Source: Irpex lacteus
Lineage: Eukaryota > Basidiomycota > Agaricomycetes > Polyporales > Irpicaceae
Length of the DNA stretch: 64,000 nt
Assembly: GCA_001986395.2 (NCBI GenBank)
Contig: MQVO02000016.1
Span: forward strand, 124,001-188,000
Direction of reading: 5' to 3'
In this document: one piece after another, positions 24,567 through 38,694 of the stretch
Layout of the letters: each line of letters starts with the position of its first letter
Position numbering within the stretch: position 1 is the stretch's first letter
The notes under the pieces: generated by a model
Databases searched by the model: none
What the model saw: only the letters and a program-made list of their open reading frames with translations
What the model was told of the DNA's origin: nothing
Program-made: the position numbers and the translations under genes

Positions 24567-27500
24567 TCTTTTTTGACCAGCATTGCCGATACAAATGTAC
24601 CTTTGTGCACAAATCGCCAACACAACTTGCTGCCGTCCCTGTGGGCCAATGGACTGAGTTGTATTTCGGCTCGTTCGCCACAAATTCTGTCCGAGAGGTA
24701 TTCGTGGAAAGAAATTGTGGTTGTGACACTGTACTGGGTCGAAGAATGTAGAGCGAAATCAGCTCGATGCCTCGCCCAAAAGCCAAAATCTTGAGCATCG
24801 CGTCGAATTTCGCATCTATACACATGGCAAATATTACAGGCCATATGGTCGAAGAGGCAGAGGCTTCAAGACGGTACCTTGGGCGAGGAAAGTCTGTTTG
24901 TTGCTTCTCACAGTTACCATGCTGGACGTCCCCGAACCTGTGTCAACTGCAAACTGTCAGCCGGTAAAGACGAAAGCCCCGAATAGCTTTACTCACACTT
25001 GGCCCCGAAAGAGTGGAAGATGAGCAACATAGAGGGGAAATCGAGTGAAACTTCACATCACATTGATGCCCATCCTCTTGTTCGGGCCAGCTCGAGCATT
25101 TGCGGGCCAATTTGCATGCGCCTTCTGTTATGATCAAGCTGAGAAAGACACTGCATATGGGGTTGTTCTATGATGAGAATAACGGTGTTCGTAGTCAGCG
25201 ATTATGAGAGCAATTCATCTTGTAGTCGCACAGACTGCCAAATGAGGGTGTCTGGCTAACAAGCCGCTTGTACCTTTTTGTGTCAACATGCAAAAATCCA
25301 CGGTACTGGGTGAGGCTTGGCAAATCGAAAGGCCGTTATGTGCCTCGACCTCGTTTCCCGAGTACGAGTCAAAGGAGCACAACGACCATGCGAAAGATAG
25401 AAGCACAGTGATGAACCGAGGGTGTCCGAGACTGACGTTCGAGGAGTGGTGAGAAGATGTGTCTCTAAAAGCCAATCGTGGGCTCTGGTATGTGCCTACA
25501 ATGCACCTATGCAGTGGTGTAAGTTGGAGTGTCGAAGTGATCCGGAGTAAACCCACCCACGGTGTTGGGAATACTCTCACACTGGGCGCTTGAACGTGAT
25601 CTCTGGCACTGGCAGTCGTTAAGTCGGGGACAAAGGTTTCTGTCGTATTTGCGAACCCAGATGAGAGGTATTGGAGGCAAAGCCGATGAAGTCACTTATA
25701 GACATACCAGGGTTACCACAAAAGCTGGAACAATCGGTGTGGAACTGAATTCAGAATAAGTATACTTGCTGCAAGTACGTTCCATCCTGCAAGTATAGGG
25801 ACTATGCAGATGTATCAACTTCTCAGCGCTAGACAGTGGCAAAGCAATAGAAAGGCTTACGTTGACGTTGTTGCCAGGAGTCAAAGTCAACCCATCCGAT
25901 TCCGCAGAAGAACGGTGCCGCAGTGCAATGTGCTGCAAACAGTTTACACATAAGTAGTACGATACCTGCAAGTGCCAAACTTTGAAGGCGCAATAATCAT
26001 CAAGTACACCGTGACAATAGCAGCGAACCCCAGATGCTGCCTGTCGAACACTGAATGATCATCATACTTAGCAGCACTGAAAATGTTAATGAGCGCGTTG
26101 TCCAATTGCGTCTTTACAGAGGAAGAGTTACGTACAAGTGCATGGGTCCATTGCGTCAGTCGCATAAACACTGGGACATGATGATAGAGATGCGCAACAC
26201 AGTCACTGGTATTGGTGTAGTATGTAGCCGAGGTAGAAAAGCATATCGCACTGGCCACTCTGTCAGGAGATTAATATTCTAGCGCCCGTTGTATACTCCT
26301 GCACGTGGAATTCACACGCATTCACAGAGCTTCCAGTGAGCGCTAACAGCGCTGACGTTTCGAACTTTGCCATGTAAGTAGTACCGACTCGGATGATAAG
26401 CAAGCCAGTACTCGCAGGGGACGTACCAATCATCTCGTTCTCATTTGTTTTAGATGCTGAATGGACATTCCAACATCCAGACCCATCTTTTAGACATCTG
26501 GCTCGCTCTCTGCATGCGAATATTGGTCGTCTGCTGCAACGTGTGACTATTCCCTACACCGTGGGTGAAGCTCGTCCGGCTCGTCTGGTCTTTTGCACCT
26601 GCCACAGAGTTGGGCCTATTCACCCATTGCACCGGGCTCGCGAGGAACACTGGACAGATTATTTCCCATCTCTGGTGCACGGTAGCGGTCTTCTCTTGGG
26701 ACCATCGCCGCTGTGACAAAGCATTCTCGTACGTTCGCTCTGTTACTATTCGCCAGACTCCAAGTACAAAGCGGTACCGAAAATCACAGACGAATGCATC
26801 CCCTGGTATAGCCATCCTGCATACATTACCGTGGATCCATGTGCAGCAATGCGGATGCGGGTATCACACAACCTCTGGCAATTTTACTACGTCTTTGCCA
26901 AGTAAATTATAGATGCAAATCCCGAGCTGTGCGTGTCATTTCCAGAGAATCAATATATCTCTTACCTTATAACGCGTTGAACATGTTGGTATGGTCAGTA
27001 ACAACCCACCTCATCTGTGTCTTGTTGTATCGGCAACTTGTTATGCAGGGTGGAAACGTTACTGTTCACTTACTATCTCGCCTAGTCGACGGAGTGTGAT
27101 GAGAAGTTTTGCCTGTTGTCTCGCCCGCTTTGCTTGCCATCCACTGTGCCGGGGACGGGTGTGGGTAAGCATCGACATCTATCACCTCTGCCGGCTGGCG
27201 TTGGAGTCACAGCACCGGTCAAGCTAACCCTCTGCCTGTGAGAGGAAACAGACCGCTTTTCCGTTAGTGTGGAACCTCCATTGGTAGCAGCCCTCCCGCC
27301 CGCCGTGCATCTAGACGACGAAGTTCATCCTCATCACCCCATTTTTCGGTACGTGGTTCGCAGCCCCGCCCTTTGTTCTTCATGCTAAACCCATCATTCG
27401 TACAAAGGTTTCGTCATCGTGTAACCCGAAAGAGTGTCACGATATCAATGTCTTTCCACGGGCCATGTTACTCCTACTGCGGTACAGGAAGCCCAAAATA

Positions 27501-27593
27501 ACTTCAAGCCCATTGGTCGATGTGTGGTACAGACTAGATTAGCAGTGCTACACAGAACTCCAACTTCTCCTCAGCTTGTGTACGTCGAGGAGG

Positions 27594-27600
27594 TATATAA
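27594..27600 (+). promoter_or_regulatory. TATA box of peroxidase copy 2
   Basis: TATATAA about 75-80 bp upstream of the ATG at 27675. The downstream leader (CAGGACACTCAGCCTCCTCT, then CTCAGGTAGCT, then CCAGTGT) closely matches the leader of copy 1, so the duplication included the core promoter. Confidence 0.72.
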
Positions 27601-27622
27601 GATGGTTTGTTCCAGAGCGTGA

Positions 27623-29249
<1,627 letters not shown>

Positions 29250-29804
29250 GCGGTCATCCAAGTTGGTATCCTCAAGTAGAATGTTCTCTTATTGACATTA
29301 TGGTAGCCTGATGTACACCTGTCCTGAGCGAGCCAGGCTCTTAGTCTGTGCAATCCTCACCGCTTGTACTATTTTTTGTCATCTTTGTCAGAATATCTAT
29401 CATCTTTTTCGTATACTTTACTATGAGAGAGTCTGTCAGCGAACAGACGAGAAACATCCTGTTCTCGCGATGTGTTTTTGTAAGGCATGAGCGGCTCGTA
29501 TGTGATAGTTCCAAAAGATTCTTAGGATACGATGTGACTCGGAGGTACTGATGCGAATGAATTATAGGGACAAAGTCAGTCACCTATGCAGGATCAGACG
29601 TGGTGGGATGAACTTGCTATACTTGGCTGGACTGGGATGAATCACGATAAAATCCATACCAAGGAGAAGTTTGGGCGGTAATAAGGAGAAGGTGAGCTCT
29701 GAGAGCCTAGCCATCACCATCTATTCGTGAATTACTACTTAAGACATCCTCATACTATGAGAGTACCCAAAACACAGGTACTCAAACTTGAAACTTATCT
29801 ACAA
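29250..29804. other. Convergent intergenic region, no gene recognised
   Basis: 555 bp between the 3' ends of peroxidase copy 2 (plus) and the secreted repeat protein (minus). Short frames on both strands have no motif. Confidence 0.45.
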
Positions 29805-31171
29805 CTAGTCCAATTCGTCCAATCCACGAGCAACGTCCACTACTGCCCTAGCGAACAGGTCCATGAATTCACGGGCCTGAGGGGGAGCCTGGGCAGGGGC
29901 ACCGGACTGAGTGGGAGGCGGCGGGGGCGGAGATTGGTTGCTTCCGTGGAAGCTATCATCAATATATCAGTTTGGTCCTCAAACTAAATAACACGTAGGT
30001 AACTGTGAGTACTCACATGCTGCCAAAAATGCTAGCGGCGTCACTGGCAATGGAAGTGCCGGTGGCGATCTTGTCAAGCTTCTTAGCATCCCCGAAGACG
30101 TCCTTGACCTTGTCAAACACCTTGCCGATTGTGGTACCAATGCTGGCGCCGCTCTCGTCGTCAACGAGCTGACGCGCAATCAACTCAACCAGCTCGCGCT
30201 GAGCAATGGGCAGCGATCCAACTTGTGGAGAAGTTGGCTTCTTTGTTATGATGGGAAAACTCTGGATAGGTCCGTGGTCAATTGGCGCAAAAGGTGGTAA
30301 GGGCTTGTTGATAATCACTCCACCGGGGCTAATGTAACAACTATTAGCATCTAGAGCTATTTATGAGAGTTGAACGTTGATACCGCTTACCTGAGATGGA
30401 GTCGACTGATACCTCCAGGAAAGAGAACGCTGCGTTCCTCAAGGTCACGAGTTTCGATCGGTAGCGAACCTACAACTTGTGGAGTCGGAGTTGGGGTGGG
30501 CTGAACCGAAACAGGTGTGGGGTTGATCGCAATACCAGGGCTACACGCATGTTTTAACTTTTATCAGAAGAAGAACAAACTTAACGACATACCCCAGTTT
30601 CAGAGGTTTAGGGAAATGAAAGGGACCTATGGGCGGTATAACGGGGCCAATTTGGTGGGAAAAGGGACCAATTTGAGGAATCACGGGGCCAATTGGACCA
30701 ACAATTCCTCGCCGTTGAGCTGCTGCTGACTGAGAGGGCTGAGGCGGCGGAGCCTGTTGAGAACTACCACTGTCAAGGAGATATACGTATCAGCAAGGGA
30801 GCTATTAGCACGTCAGACCCTACTCACGGGAAGAGACTGCCAATGATGTTGGCTCCGTCTAAGGCAATCCCGCCAATCTTGAATATCTTCTTGAGACCAG
30901 AGATCGAAAACGCTTCACTGTCATCATCATCTGCACGAGCGAGGAGTTCCTGCAGTTCTCTGGCAAAGCCAGCAGAATCCCCACGAGCACTGATTATGTT
31001 GGAGTTGACTTGAGAGTTCTTGGACGCTTCTCTGAGACGGTCAAGGAAATTGCTCAAATGAGCTGGAACCGGAGCAGGGTTGACACCGATATTTCCCTGG
31101 AAGAGGGGGGCGGACAAGGCAGGCTGAGCAGCAAAAATGGCGACGACAACGGCGGTGGCGGAGAGACGCAT
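29805..31171 (-). CDS. Secreted Pro/Gly-repeat protein with repeated helical modules
   Basis: Start at 31171. Signal peptide MRLSATAVVVAIFAAQPALS-A, then PLFQGNIGVNPAPVP. Exon 1 has an acidic/helical module: ELQELLARADDDDSEAF, then LDGANIIGSLFP. The next exon is Pro-rich (QQAPPPQPSQ) and contains a dibasic AQRRG followed by a short repeat: GPIGPVIPQIGPF, then HQIGPVIPPIGPFHFP. Two more exons each carry QVxGSLPI (TPQVVGSLPIETRDLEER and SPQVGSLPIAQRELVELIAR); the second continues VDDESGASIGTTIGKVFDKV and ends SIASDAASIFGSM, a repeat of the exon-1 module. The last exon has QSPPPPPPTQSG and REFMDLFARAVVDVARGLDE. I do not know a function. The dibasic sites and repeats resemble Kex2-processed precursors, but structural secreted protein is equally possible. 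Exon borders are moderately sure. Confidence 0.75.
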
Positions 31172-34100
31172 GGTAGAGTGAGGAGGACGATAGAGGCGGT
31201 TTGAGTGTGAGGGACTGGGAGTAGTAAGGAGAGGATGTCGTAAGGCGAAATCGTAAATTAGAATGCGAATAGAGTGAGGAAAGCAACGATATAGCTATGT
31301 ATAGGATTGTCAGTTAAAGTAATGATAAAGATCTCAGCTGTGAGCACTTACCAACCAGTGCCAATCGGAGACTAAGGCTAGTAGAAGGAACGAAGGAGAA
31401 CTCCCAGAGCTGAGGATTTCTGCACAATACCTCCTGCTATTTATATGTTGTCAGGACTTTGTGCAGATCCAAAAATGGTGCGCGCCGATACTGCAAAGGG
31501 AACTTGAGGCACTATCAATCCGCCGTGTGACCAAATCGCGCGCGCAATGCAAGAAGGAACACTGCGGCTGTCAGAGATACCTGCGTAGCCAAGGTATCAG
31601 AGTTACGCCCGTCATCAAGCCGCTCTAGTAGGATCCTGAGGTAAAATAGTTTGTTAGCATGGTGGCCACAATTGTCTCTCGATAAAGCTACACTCACAAG
31701 AACGGGCTCCGACAGAGGCACGTATAGGAGTTGAGAACATGACCACTGACAGGACTGCTATAAGTAAAATATCTTCGAGAAGTTGTCTCGTAAAATTGGT
31801 AGTGGCATTGCACTGTTGAATGTCAACGTCCAAATAAAGCAATAGACACCGATGCCCCTGTAGCCCGAACAATACAGAACTTGTGCGACGAAGTTTTCAG
31901 ACCGCGTCCCAGCATAACTCCTGCCATCACAGCTAATTCTTCATCACAGAGCAAAGGCAGGAGCCAATGTGAAACGAACTAATGAGTGTACCGGTCGAAC
32001 ACGGCTGAAGGACCCAAAACGTCAAAGTTCCACTGGGCGCGTTCAAAGACATGATGCAAGAACGCTGGCGGGCATGCATTGAGGAGATTCGGAGAATATG
32101 TTTAAACATTTCTGAAGGGTTCCCATCAGAGGTCGATCGCTCAAACTATAGAGTAAGGTGCTGACCTGAGATAATAGTGCAAAAGCGCTGCAATTCATGT
32201 CAGTCGTTGCAAAACGCAAGTTTTGCACAACGCCCGACTTCACCGGTGCATAACAACCTATCTCTCGACAGCGATATTATCAACAAAAGTGACGCATAGT
32301 TAGGTGTCAAGCTTGTCAAGGCCGACATCCGCGACGATGAGGGTCGGAGACAAGTTGTAACCTTGGCGCCTAGTAGATCAAAGCTGTTACGCCCGAAGTC
32401 GTGATGGCGACTTGCAAACAATACCTTCCTTCTCGGGCGAAGTTCCTCCACCTCAAGCTGGATGTATTTGATGTCAACTTCAAGCGATTAATATGGATCC
32501 GGTACGTACCGGGTATGCTCGCGAAGCGACATTCTCAGTCAGTCGGGCGTGTCAATAAAGCAGCGTGAACATTAATTACGGGCGAGTATCTACAACCCAG
32601 TGCAGCATTCTCCCGACATGTAATGCACAGAGTCTTGAACATTTGTGCAGTGATCATGAGGGAAACGCGGCAGCATGCCTTCTTGGACAAGCCTGCCAGT
32701 GTCTACAACGATGATATTCTCTTATCTTCCAACACTTAGTGAAATGCTCCGAATTCGATTTCTGACATCTGAGACAGCAAGAGTGAGGGCCAGTAAGTAC
32801 ATAATGAAGGAAGCTAGCTGGGTTGAAGGCAAAGGGACCACTAATCCCGCTGAGTTACTACGGAGACTAGGAAAATGGGACGCAGAATTCTAGCCACATG
32901 TAGTGAGATATACGCAATCAATTATTCCGTATTCTGCAGTAGCTGTCGATATATTACGCGGGCGATACATTGATATACATTCACACCGATATTGGATTGT
33001 ATTGATATATATCAGAATAATCCAGATTATATTGGTAGCTGCTGTGATATAGTGACATATAATGGGGCAACCGTAATAACGTCGCTAGCATACTGGGACA
33101 TATCCATATACACGCCCACCTGGCAGCCACCCTCCCATCTATACAGTCGTAGTCTACGTACTCTTATATCTTGCTCTCGATGACGCTTTTGCGCGAAAGT
33201 AGAGGCCTATAGAGAATGGTATGAGGAACATGATTGTGATCTGTCGGCAAAGAGTGTGCGTACCTAGCGATGTGTGTGGAAGTTGGCCGAACACGTTCAA
33301 CTCTCTCGCCTCTGGCTACAGCGGCCGCGATGGGCGATTCCATTTCTGAAAAAAATCGGATATAGGTGAGATTTCGAGTAAGCTTGCAATCGCGAGACAC
33401 ACCGATGACCAGTGTCGTATTCCGACATGCGACGGCTATGTTTTGAGGCAATCGAAAAGGCTGTAAGTCCAGATCGTCCGGGCCAGTAAGGAATTCAAGA
33501 TGTATGCGTAGACTTACATGTCTATCACACTATCCGCAACTCGGACGCCATGTATCATCGACGAAAATGTCACTGGCAGCCATATTAGAGCTCATACACA
33601 TGTTGTAGAGATTGTTACATAGGAACTCACGATGATTTAGCGCGTATATGGCTTATTTGGGCGCATATACACAGGAATCACCCTATGACTGCACTTAGAG
33701 GTGTAGATGCGGCTGAAGTCCAAGACACCGTGCCCATAGCTCACCTGAATAGCAGCACAAGACAAGAGCATGTTTCAAGCAAGACCGCATACTAGCCGAG
33801 CGATGAAGCTTAAGAGCATACGAGAACAGAAAGTTGTCATAATGGCGGACGACTTTTGGAGGTGGGAAGATAGAGCTCAGCGAGATAGATCCAGAGTCTA
33901 CGACACCAGGCGAGAACGGCGGGAGCATCCAATCGCATTGTATTGAGGGGGGGGGAGGGGGGAGGTGAAGCAGAGGAGAAGTTTTGAGGGCGACGATGGG
34001 TGTAAGAGACAAGTCGCGTAAAGACACAAGAGCAAGGATGTGCCCTTCGACTAATTACGGGCGCTTCCATACAACGTTCGCGAACGCAACACAATCGCAA

Positions 34101-34232
34101 CGCAAACATGCAAGTTTTAGCTAATTAACCCAAGGCTTGGCGTAAGTTATAAGATTGCTTGTTATTCTTTGTTGCATAAATCTACGTAAAATACATCCTG
34201 GTATGTGACACTACATTCGGTCGACTTCCCAT
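31172..34232. other. Gene-poor region, no gene recognised
   Basis: About 3 kb without a gene I can support. It starts with the promoter of the secreted protein. Hydrophobic minus-strand frames at 31515-31872 and 32200-32451 look vaguely protein-like but lack splice continuity or motifs. An AT-rich patch lies at 32930-33070 and a G-rich run (G9-A-G6) at 33946-33962. Could be relic mobile DNA. Confidence 0.4.
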
Positions 34233-34507
34233 ATTCCCGCTACCAGCTTGCTGGTGTAGCGGGTCTTTGGGTCTGGGGTTGAGTTGTGTGCACAGTTGTG
34301 TGTCGCACGTGCCGCACGTGACTATAGTAAGCATAAATGACATACCGAGGATCCTGCGCACAAAGCTGCTGGCCGGAGCGCCGGAGGCGCGAAGGCCTGC
34401 AGCGATGTGCGCCGGGTGGTTGTGCTCACTGCTCATTACGTCGCAGAGCCTTTACTGGACAGAACATTGGTAGCGGGTCTAGCTGCGAACGCAGCGATAG
34501 TGGATTA
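34233..34507 (+). repeat. 270-bp modular repeat, copy B
   Basis: Same left arm (ATTCCCGCTACCAGC hairpin, CACGTGCCGCACGTG) and right arm (TTGGTAGCGGGT, GCTGCGAACGCAGC hairpin, AGTGGATTA) as copy A, same orientation. Its core, from about 34413 to 34468, is similar to that of copy A (shared GTGCTCACTGCTCATTAC). It runs directly into copy C with no spacer. Confidence 0.88.
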
Positions 34508-34784
34508 TTCCCGCTACCAGCTTGCTGGTGTAGCGGGTCTTTGGGTCTGGGGTTGAGTTGTGTGCACGCTTGTGTGTCGCACGTGCCGCACGTGACTATA
34601 GTAAGCCCGGATGACATACCGAGGTTCCTGCGCACAAAGCTGCTGGCCGGAGCGCCGAAGGCGCGAAGGCCTGCAGCGATGTGCGCCCTCCGAGCCACTG
34701 GCATGTTGGTACCACTAAGCACTTCCTACTTCGCAGTTTCGCCTTGGTAGCGGGTATAGCTGCGAACGCAGCGATAGTGGATTA
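34508..34784 (+). repeat. 270-bp modular repeat, copy C
   Basis: Head-to-tail with copy B. Both arms are almost identical to copies A and B, but the core (about 34688-34745) is unrelated: CTCCGAGCCACTGGCATGTT and following bases replace the A/B core, at similar length. The element ends AGTGGATTA and is followed by non-repeat sequence. Confidence 0.88.
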
Positions 34785-35672
34785 TCCTGCAGTATCCTGT
34801 GATTTCTCTCACTAGACGCGTTTCTCACTGGGAATGAGTGACTATAGACGTGAGTGTATGCTTACTACTGAGTAAGTACGTACTTACTACTGAGAGGGCC
34901 GCCGGCCGTGACGGCGCGACACTGTATGTCACAGGATGACACGACGTTACGCGAGGTCACGAAAAGGCAAAAAGGCAGAATAAAACAAAGACAGAACGGA
35001 GAAAAAAATACAAAAAAATAGTGTACAAAAGGTAACACATAGAGAAGCGTTTTGAGATTCAAAAACTACAGAAAAGTGCGAGTTTGGGCAGCTTTTTGAC
35101 GCGGTAAAGAAGAAACGACGATTTTGCGAACGGGGTGTTTGGTCTTATTTGTTCTTCCCGAACGACAGGCGGACGGGCCCTATCTCGTGTTAATCAAGTA
35201 TGCTCGCTTCGCTCGCAATAAACATGAGCAAGTATACTGAACAAGTGAATATAATGAAGGCGGATCGTGAGAGGTTTGAATGCGATCCTTCAAGTTCGTC
35301 TGCGTCCGGCCCATCACCTCAGCCCTCCTTTTCCTTGTTAATCCGGGCTCATAGTATACCCAGGAGCTCACTCAAACAGTATCTTGTACAAATGCCTTGT
35401 GTTGCAATTTTTATCCCTTGCAGAGCTCTGCGAGAGCTTGCTGATCGATATTGGGCAACGTACATCGAACCTTTGACGCCACAATCCTATCAACTTTCCA
35501 TATACAGACAGTATTAGGCGCTCTGTGAGGTTAGCGCTCAAGCTGTCAAGCTCTATACCGCCGGCGCACTCAATGCTCATCTCGTTCCTGATCTTGCAAC
35601 ACGAAGGCTTGACTGAACGCTCCAGTATATTCTCGCTTTGTCGAAGTCACTTTCTCCTTCGAGGTCGCTATT
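34785..35672. other. Intergenic, promoter side of the TBC gene
   Basis: No gene recognised. It contains an 18-bp perfect palindrome AGTAAGTACGTACTTACT (34871-34888) flanked by direct repeats CTTACTACTGAG, and an A-rich stretch near 35000. The distal part must hold the promoter for the gene starting at 35673. Confidence 0.45.
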
Positions 35673-38274
35673 ATGGCTACAATTCCTACGGAAGAGACAA
35701 AACACGAAGAGAAATCTGAAAACCCGGAGGTCGTGGCTCTCCGCAACTTACAGCTTAATGATGACCAGAAGTCACCCGAGCCGGCTACGCATCTCACTGC
35801 TTCAGCACCGGACTCAGATACCGCTGCTCATAAGGAACCTGAAGATGACGAGGAGGAGGAATTCGAAGACGTTGACGAGGGAGCAAAGTTCGAGGACTTG
35901 GATCTCAGTGCTACTGGCCCTGACAATGGCCACCACGAAGAGTCCCTCGTAACACCGAGGCCAAAGTCGCAAACTCCACCTCTCCTCACTGATTTGCATA
36001 CATCAAACAACACTGTTGAAGTCAAATCTCCTTCCTCCCCACAGGCCCTGGATGCTCTTCTGTCGCCCACTCGCACCGAACACTCTGCTAGGGAATCTGT
36101 AGCTGCGTCTGATATCACGGACGACGATGCACGATTCTCCACCGTAATGCTAAGTAGTGCACGACAGAGTTTGGCGGATGTACCAGAACTTCCGGAGGCA
36201 AACGAAGGCCCTTCTTCGCCCACCCATACATTGGCAGAAACAGCCACGCTTTATGACGAGAGAAGGGAGACGCTGGATGGCTCCGAGTTGATCAGACTGG
36301 TGCACACGAATAGAGTTCATAAGAAGACCGCGTCAAATTCAACAATCGTGTCCGGGATTCTTTCTCGGGCAGAGGTGGAAGGAGACGAAAGCGAACGTCG
36401 CGCGAGTCTGGATGGGAAGCTGAGGCTGCAGGAAGAGTTTGGGAAGAGGCAAGACTATGAGTTGGCGGGAGAAGCCGATTGGAGTGCGTATTCGGTTGAT
36501 CTAGTCTGTCTAATCTCTAAATTGAGAATATAGCATTCTGGGGAAATGTCGTGTCCGACTACCAGGGCTTTGCAGCCGCACATCCCCAAGAGCTGGCGAA
36601 GGCGATCGAACGAGGAATCCCGAAATCGCTGCGTGGTATGATTTGGCAGTTAATGTAGGTAGGATAAGTCAGTATCCCGGCCTTGCTCCCTATCATATAC
36701 TCATTGGCGTCCACAGGTCTGCCTCCAAAGATCCCGACTTGGAGCAAACGTATTTGAAGCTTCTCAAGGATCCCAGTCCACACGAGAAAGCCATAAATCG
36801 CGACCTTGGTCGAACATTCCCTCATCATGCTTTCTTCACGGAAGGGCAAGGGATAGGGCAAGAGAACCTTTTCAACGTCCTAAAGGCATATTCTTTGTTA
36901 GTTTGGCTGCATACCTGTCTTGAGCAAATAGCTGATATCCCTACTAGGTACGACCCTCCAGTAGGTTATTGTCAAGGACTGCCGTTTATAGTAGCGATTC
37001 TATTGTTGAACGTAAGTCACATGCTTATGCCCTTATACATATACTCATAGTATCAGTAGATGCCTGACGAAGAAGCCTTCTGCTTGCTTGTACGACTCAT
37101 GCACTCATATGACCTACGAGGGCATTTCTTGCCTGAGATGCCAAGACTCCAGCAGCGAATGGTAAGGGATGCCCTTCTAGAATCCACTCGTCCCGCCTCA
37201 CTCATCTTGCAATTAGTTTCAGGTACATTTTCTTCTTGAGTAGATTGATATAAGCTAACATTGCATAGTATGACCGCTTGGTTGAAGAGCTCCTTCCTGT
37301 ATTACACATACACTTCATCAGACAGGGCATCAAGTCGAGCATGTATTGCTCGCAGTGGTTCCTCACCATGTTCAGTTATAAGTGGGTCAAATATTGTCTC
37401 GTGTGTACCTCGGTAGCTTATCCCTATCCAGGTTTCCGCTCCCTGTGGTGTTCCGAATATATGACAACGTGCTCGCAAGTGGTGTAGAAGCGCTGTTCTC
37501 ATTCAGTTTGGTGCTTCTAGCCAAGAACGAAGAGACACTTCTATCCTTGAAATTCGACCAACTTCTCGTATTCCTAAATAGCAGCATGCTAGACGTATAC
37601 CAGGTACATATCCCATCATAACTTCCACATGCTAAACTCTCCGCTGACCCAAAACGTGATCCAGGTCGCCGGCTCACAAGACGACTCTGACGTCGTCGAA
37701 TATGACATAGACCGATTCGTGCAAGATGCTGTGTCGATGAACATTACGCCCTTCATGCTAGATCAATATGCCACCGAGTACGCGGAACTCGTGCGAACGC
37801 GGGACGCACACGCGATCGAAATGGATAATCTGCGGAACACGAACCGAACTCTACAAGCCCAGGTGTAAGTTTCCCGGGATCTGTTTCGCTCTCTTGGATG
37901 ATTGTCGCATGCAATAGGCTCATATGAATGTATTGCCAGCAACGACCTCGAGAGGAACTTGGCGCAATTGAATGCGGAGCATGTGAATGTCCTTGTGGGT
38001 GTCTTCTTGTTTGATTTCGCTTAATGTGTGTGAGCGCTTACAATTGTTGTAGAACGAATTGGTCATGGCAAGGCTACGACATGAAGAGCTCGAGGGTGAG
38101 TTGGTGCGCTATAAACTTTTGTGAGTTTCCACCGTTGCTTCTGTGTGAATGACTGCGGTACTGACGATCGCTAGATACGCCGAGGCAATGCATGAGAGCG
38201 AGGACGCACAGTCAAATTCGAGACTGTCTCGCATGAGTCTGTTCAGTAGACGGACAAGTAGCAACACGTCGTAG
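35673..38274 (+). CDS. TBC-domain Rab GTPase-activating protein
   Basis: Accelerates GTP hydrolysis by a Rab GTPase in membrane traffic; closest in layout to fungal Gyp5/EVI5-like GAPs. Starts MATIPTEETKHEEK; a disordered acidic N-terminal half of about 280 residues (DDEEEEFEDVDEGAKFEDLD). The TBC domain spans exons from about 36.54 to 37.6 kb: RGIPKSLRGMIWQLM, then INRDLGRTFPHHAFF with the catalytic Arg of the IxxDxxR motif, YDPPVGYCQGLPFIVAILLL with the Gln finger, PDEEAFCLLVRLMHSYDLRG, QGIKSSMYCSQWFLTMFSY and FPLPVVFRIYDNVL. Both catalytic fingers are intact, so it should be an active GAP. The C-terminal part is a predicted coiled coil (TEYAELVRTRDAHAIEMDNL and on). Stop at 38272-38274. 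Around ten introns. Confidence 0.9.
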
Positions 38275-38694
38275 TAGGATGATACAACGGATACAACGGG
38301 CTGTTCACGTGTATATTAGACTTTTTGGTGTTCTGCTATGTACTTTGCCATAAACCCGTATGGAACGTGGGTATCGAGTATCGAAGGGTATGGTGCAAAA
38401 CGAGTGGGGATCGTAAAACGACTGTCGGCCGGACAAGAAGAACAAAGAGTGGCGAGCTAGGTAATATAGTGTACGTATGTGTGTGTATCTCGACCACATG
38501 CAAGATGGTAGTAGCGTCCGTAGTGTACTGAATAGAAAGTCCATAATAATATTCGTATATCTAGCGCTTCTATGAGCAAGCAAGAAAGTGTTCTGCACTG
38601 AGCAAGTCGCCTGGAGATAAAGCCAGTAGATGAGGAGATGTCGGCACCATAAGTTAGTCGGGAAGGAAGAGAGGCGGAGCACGGAGGAAGACGT
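38275..38694. other. Convergent intergenic region, no gene recognised
   Basis: 420 bp between the 3' ends of the TBC gene and the Ser-rich minus-strand gene. No motif-bearing frame. Confidence 0.45.

Noticed and set aside
26393..26815. Overlapping plus and minus frames (107 and 121 codons) in the peroxidase spacer
   Set aside because: No recognisable motif, no consistent splice extension, and mutually overlapping; left as unexplained spacer.
31515..31872. Hydrophobic minus-strand frames suggesting a membrane protein
   Set aside because: Two short frames do not join through a good intron and no transmembrane family pattern is clear.
32930..33070. AT-rich, GATATTGG-containing patch as possible centromere, origin or telomere-like repeat
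   Set aside because: Repeats are irregular and short; no TTAGGG tracts and no array structure.
35828..36247. 139-codon minus-strand frame over the TBC gene's first exon
   Set aside because: Antisense shadow of the acidic Ser-rich N terminus; no start context, splice partner or motif.
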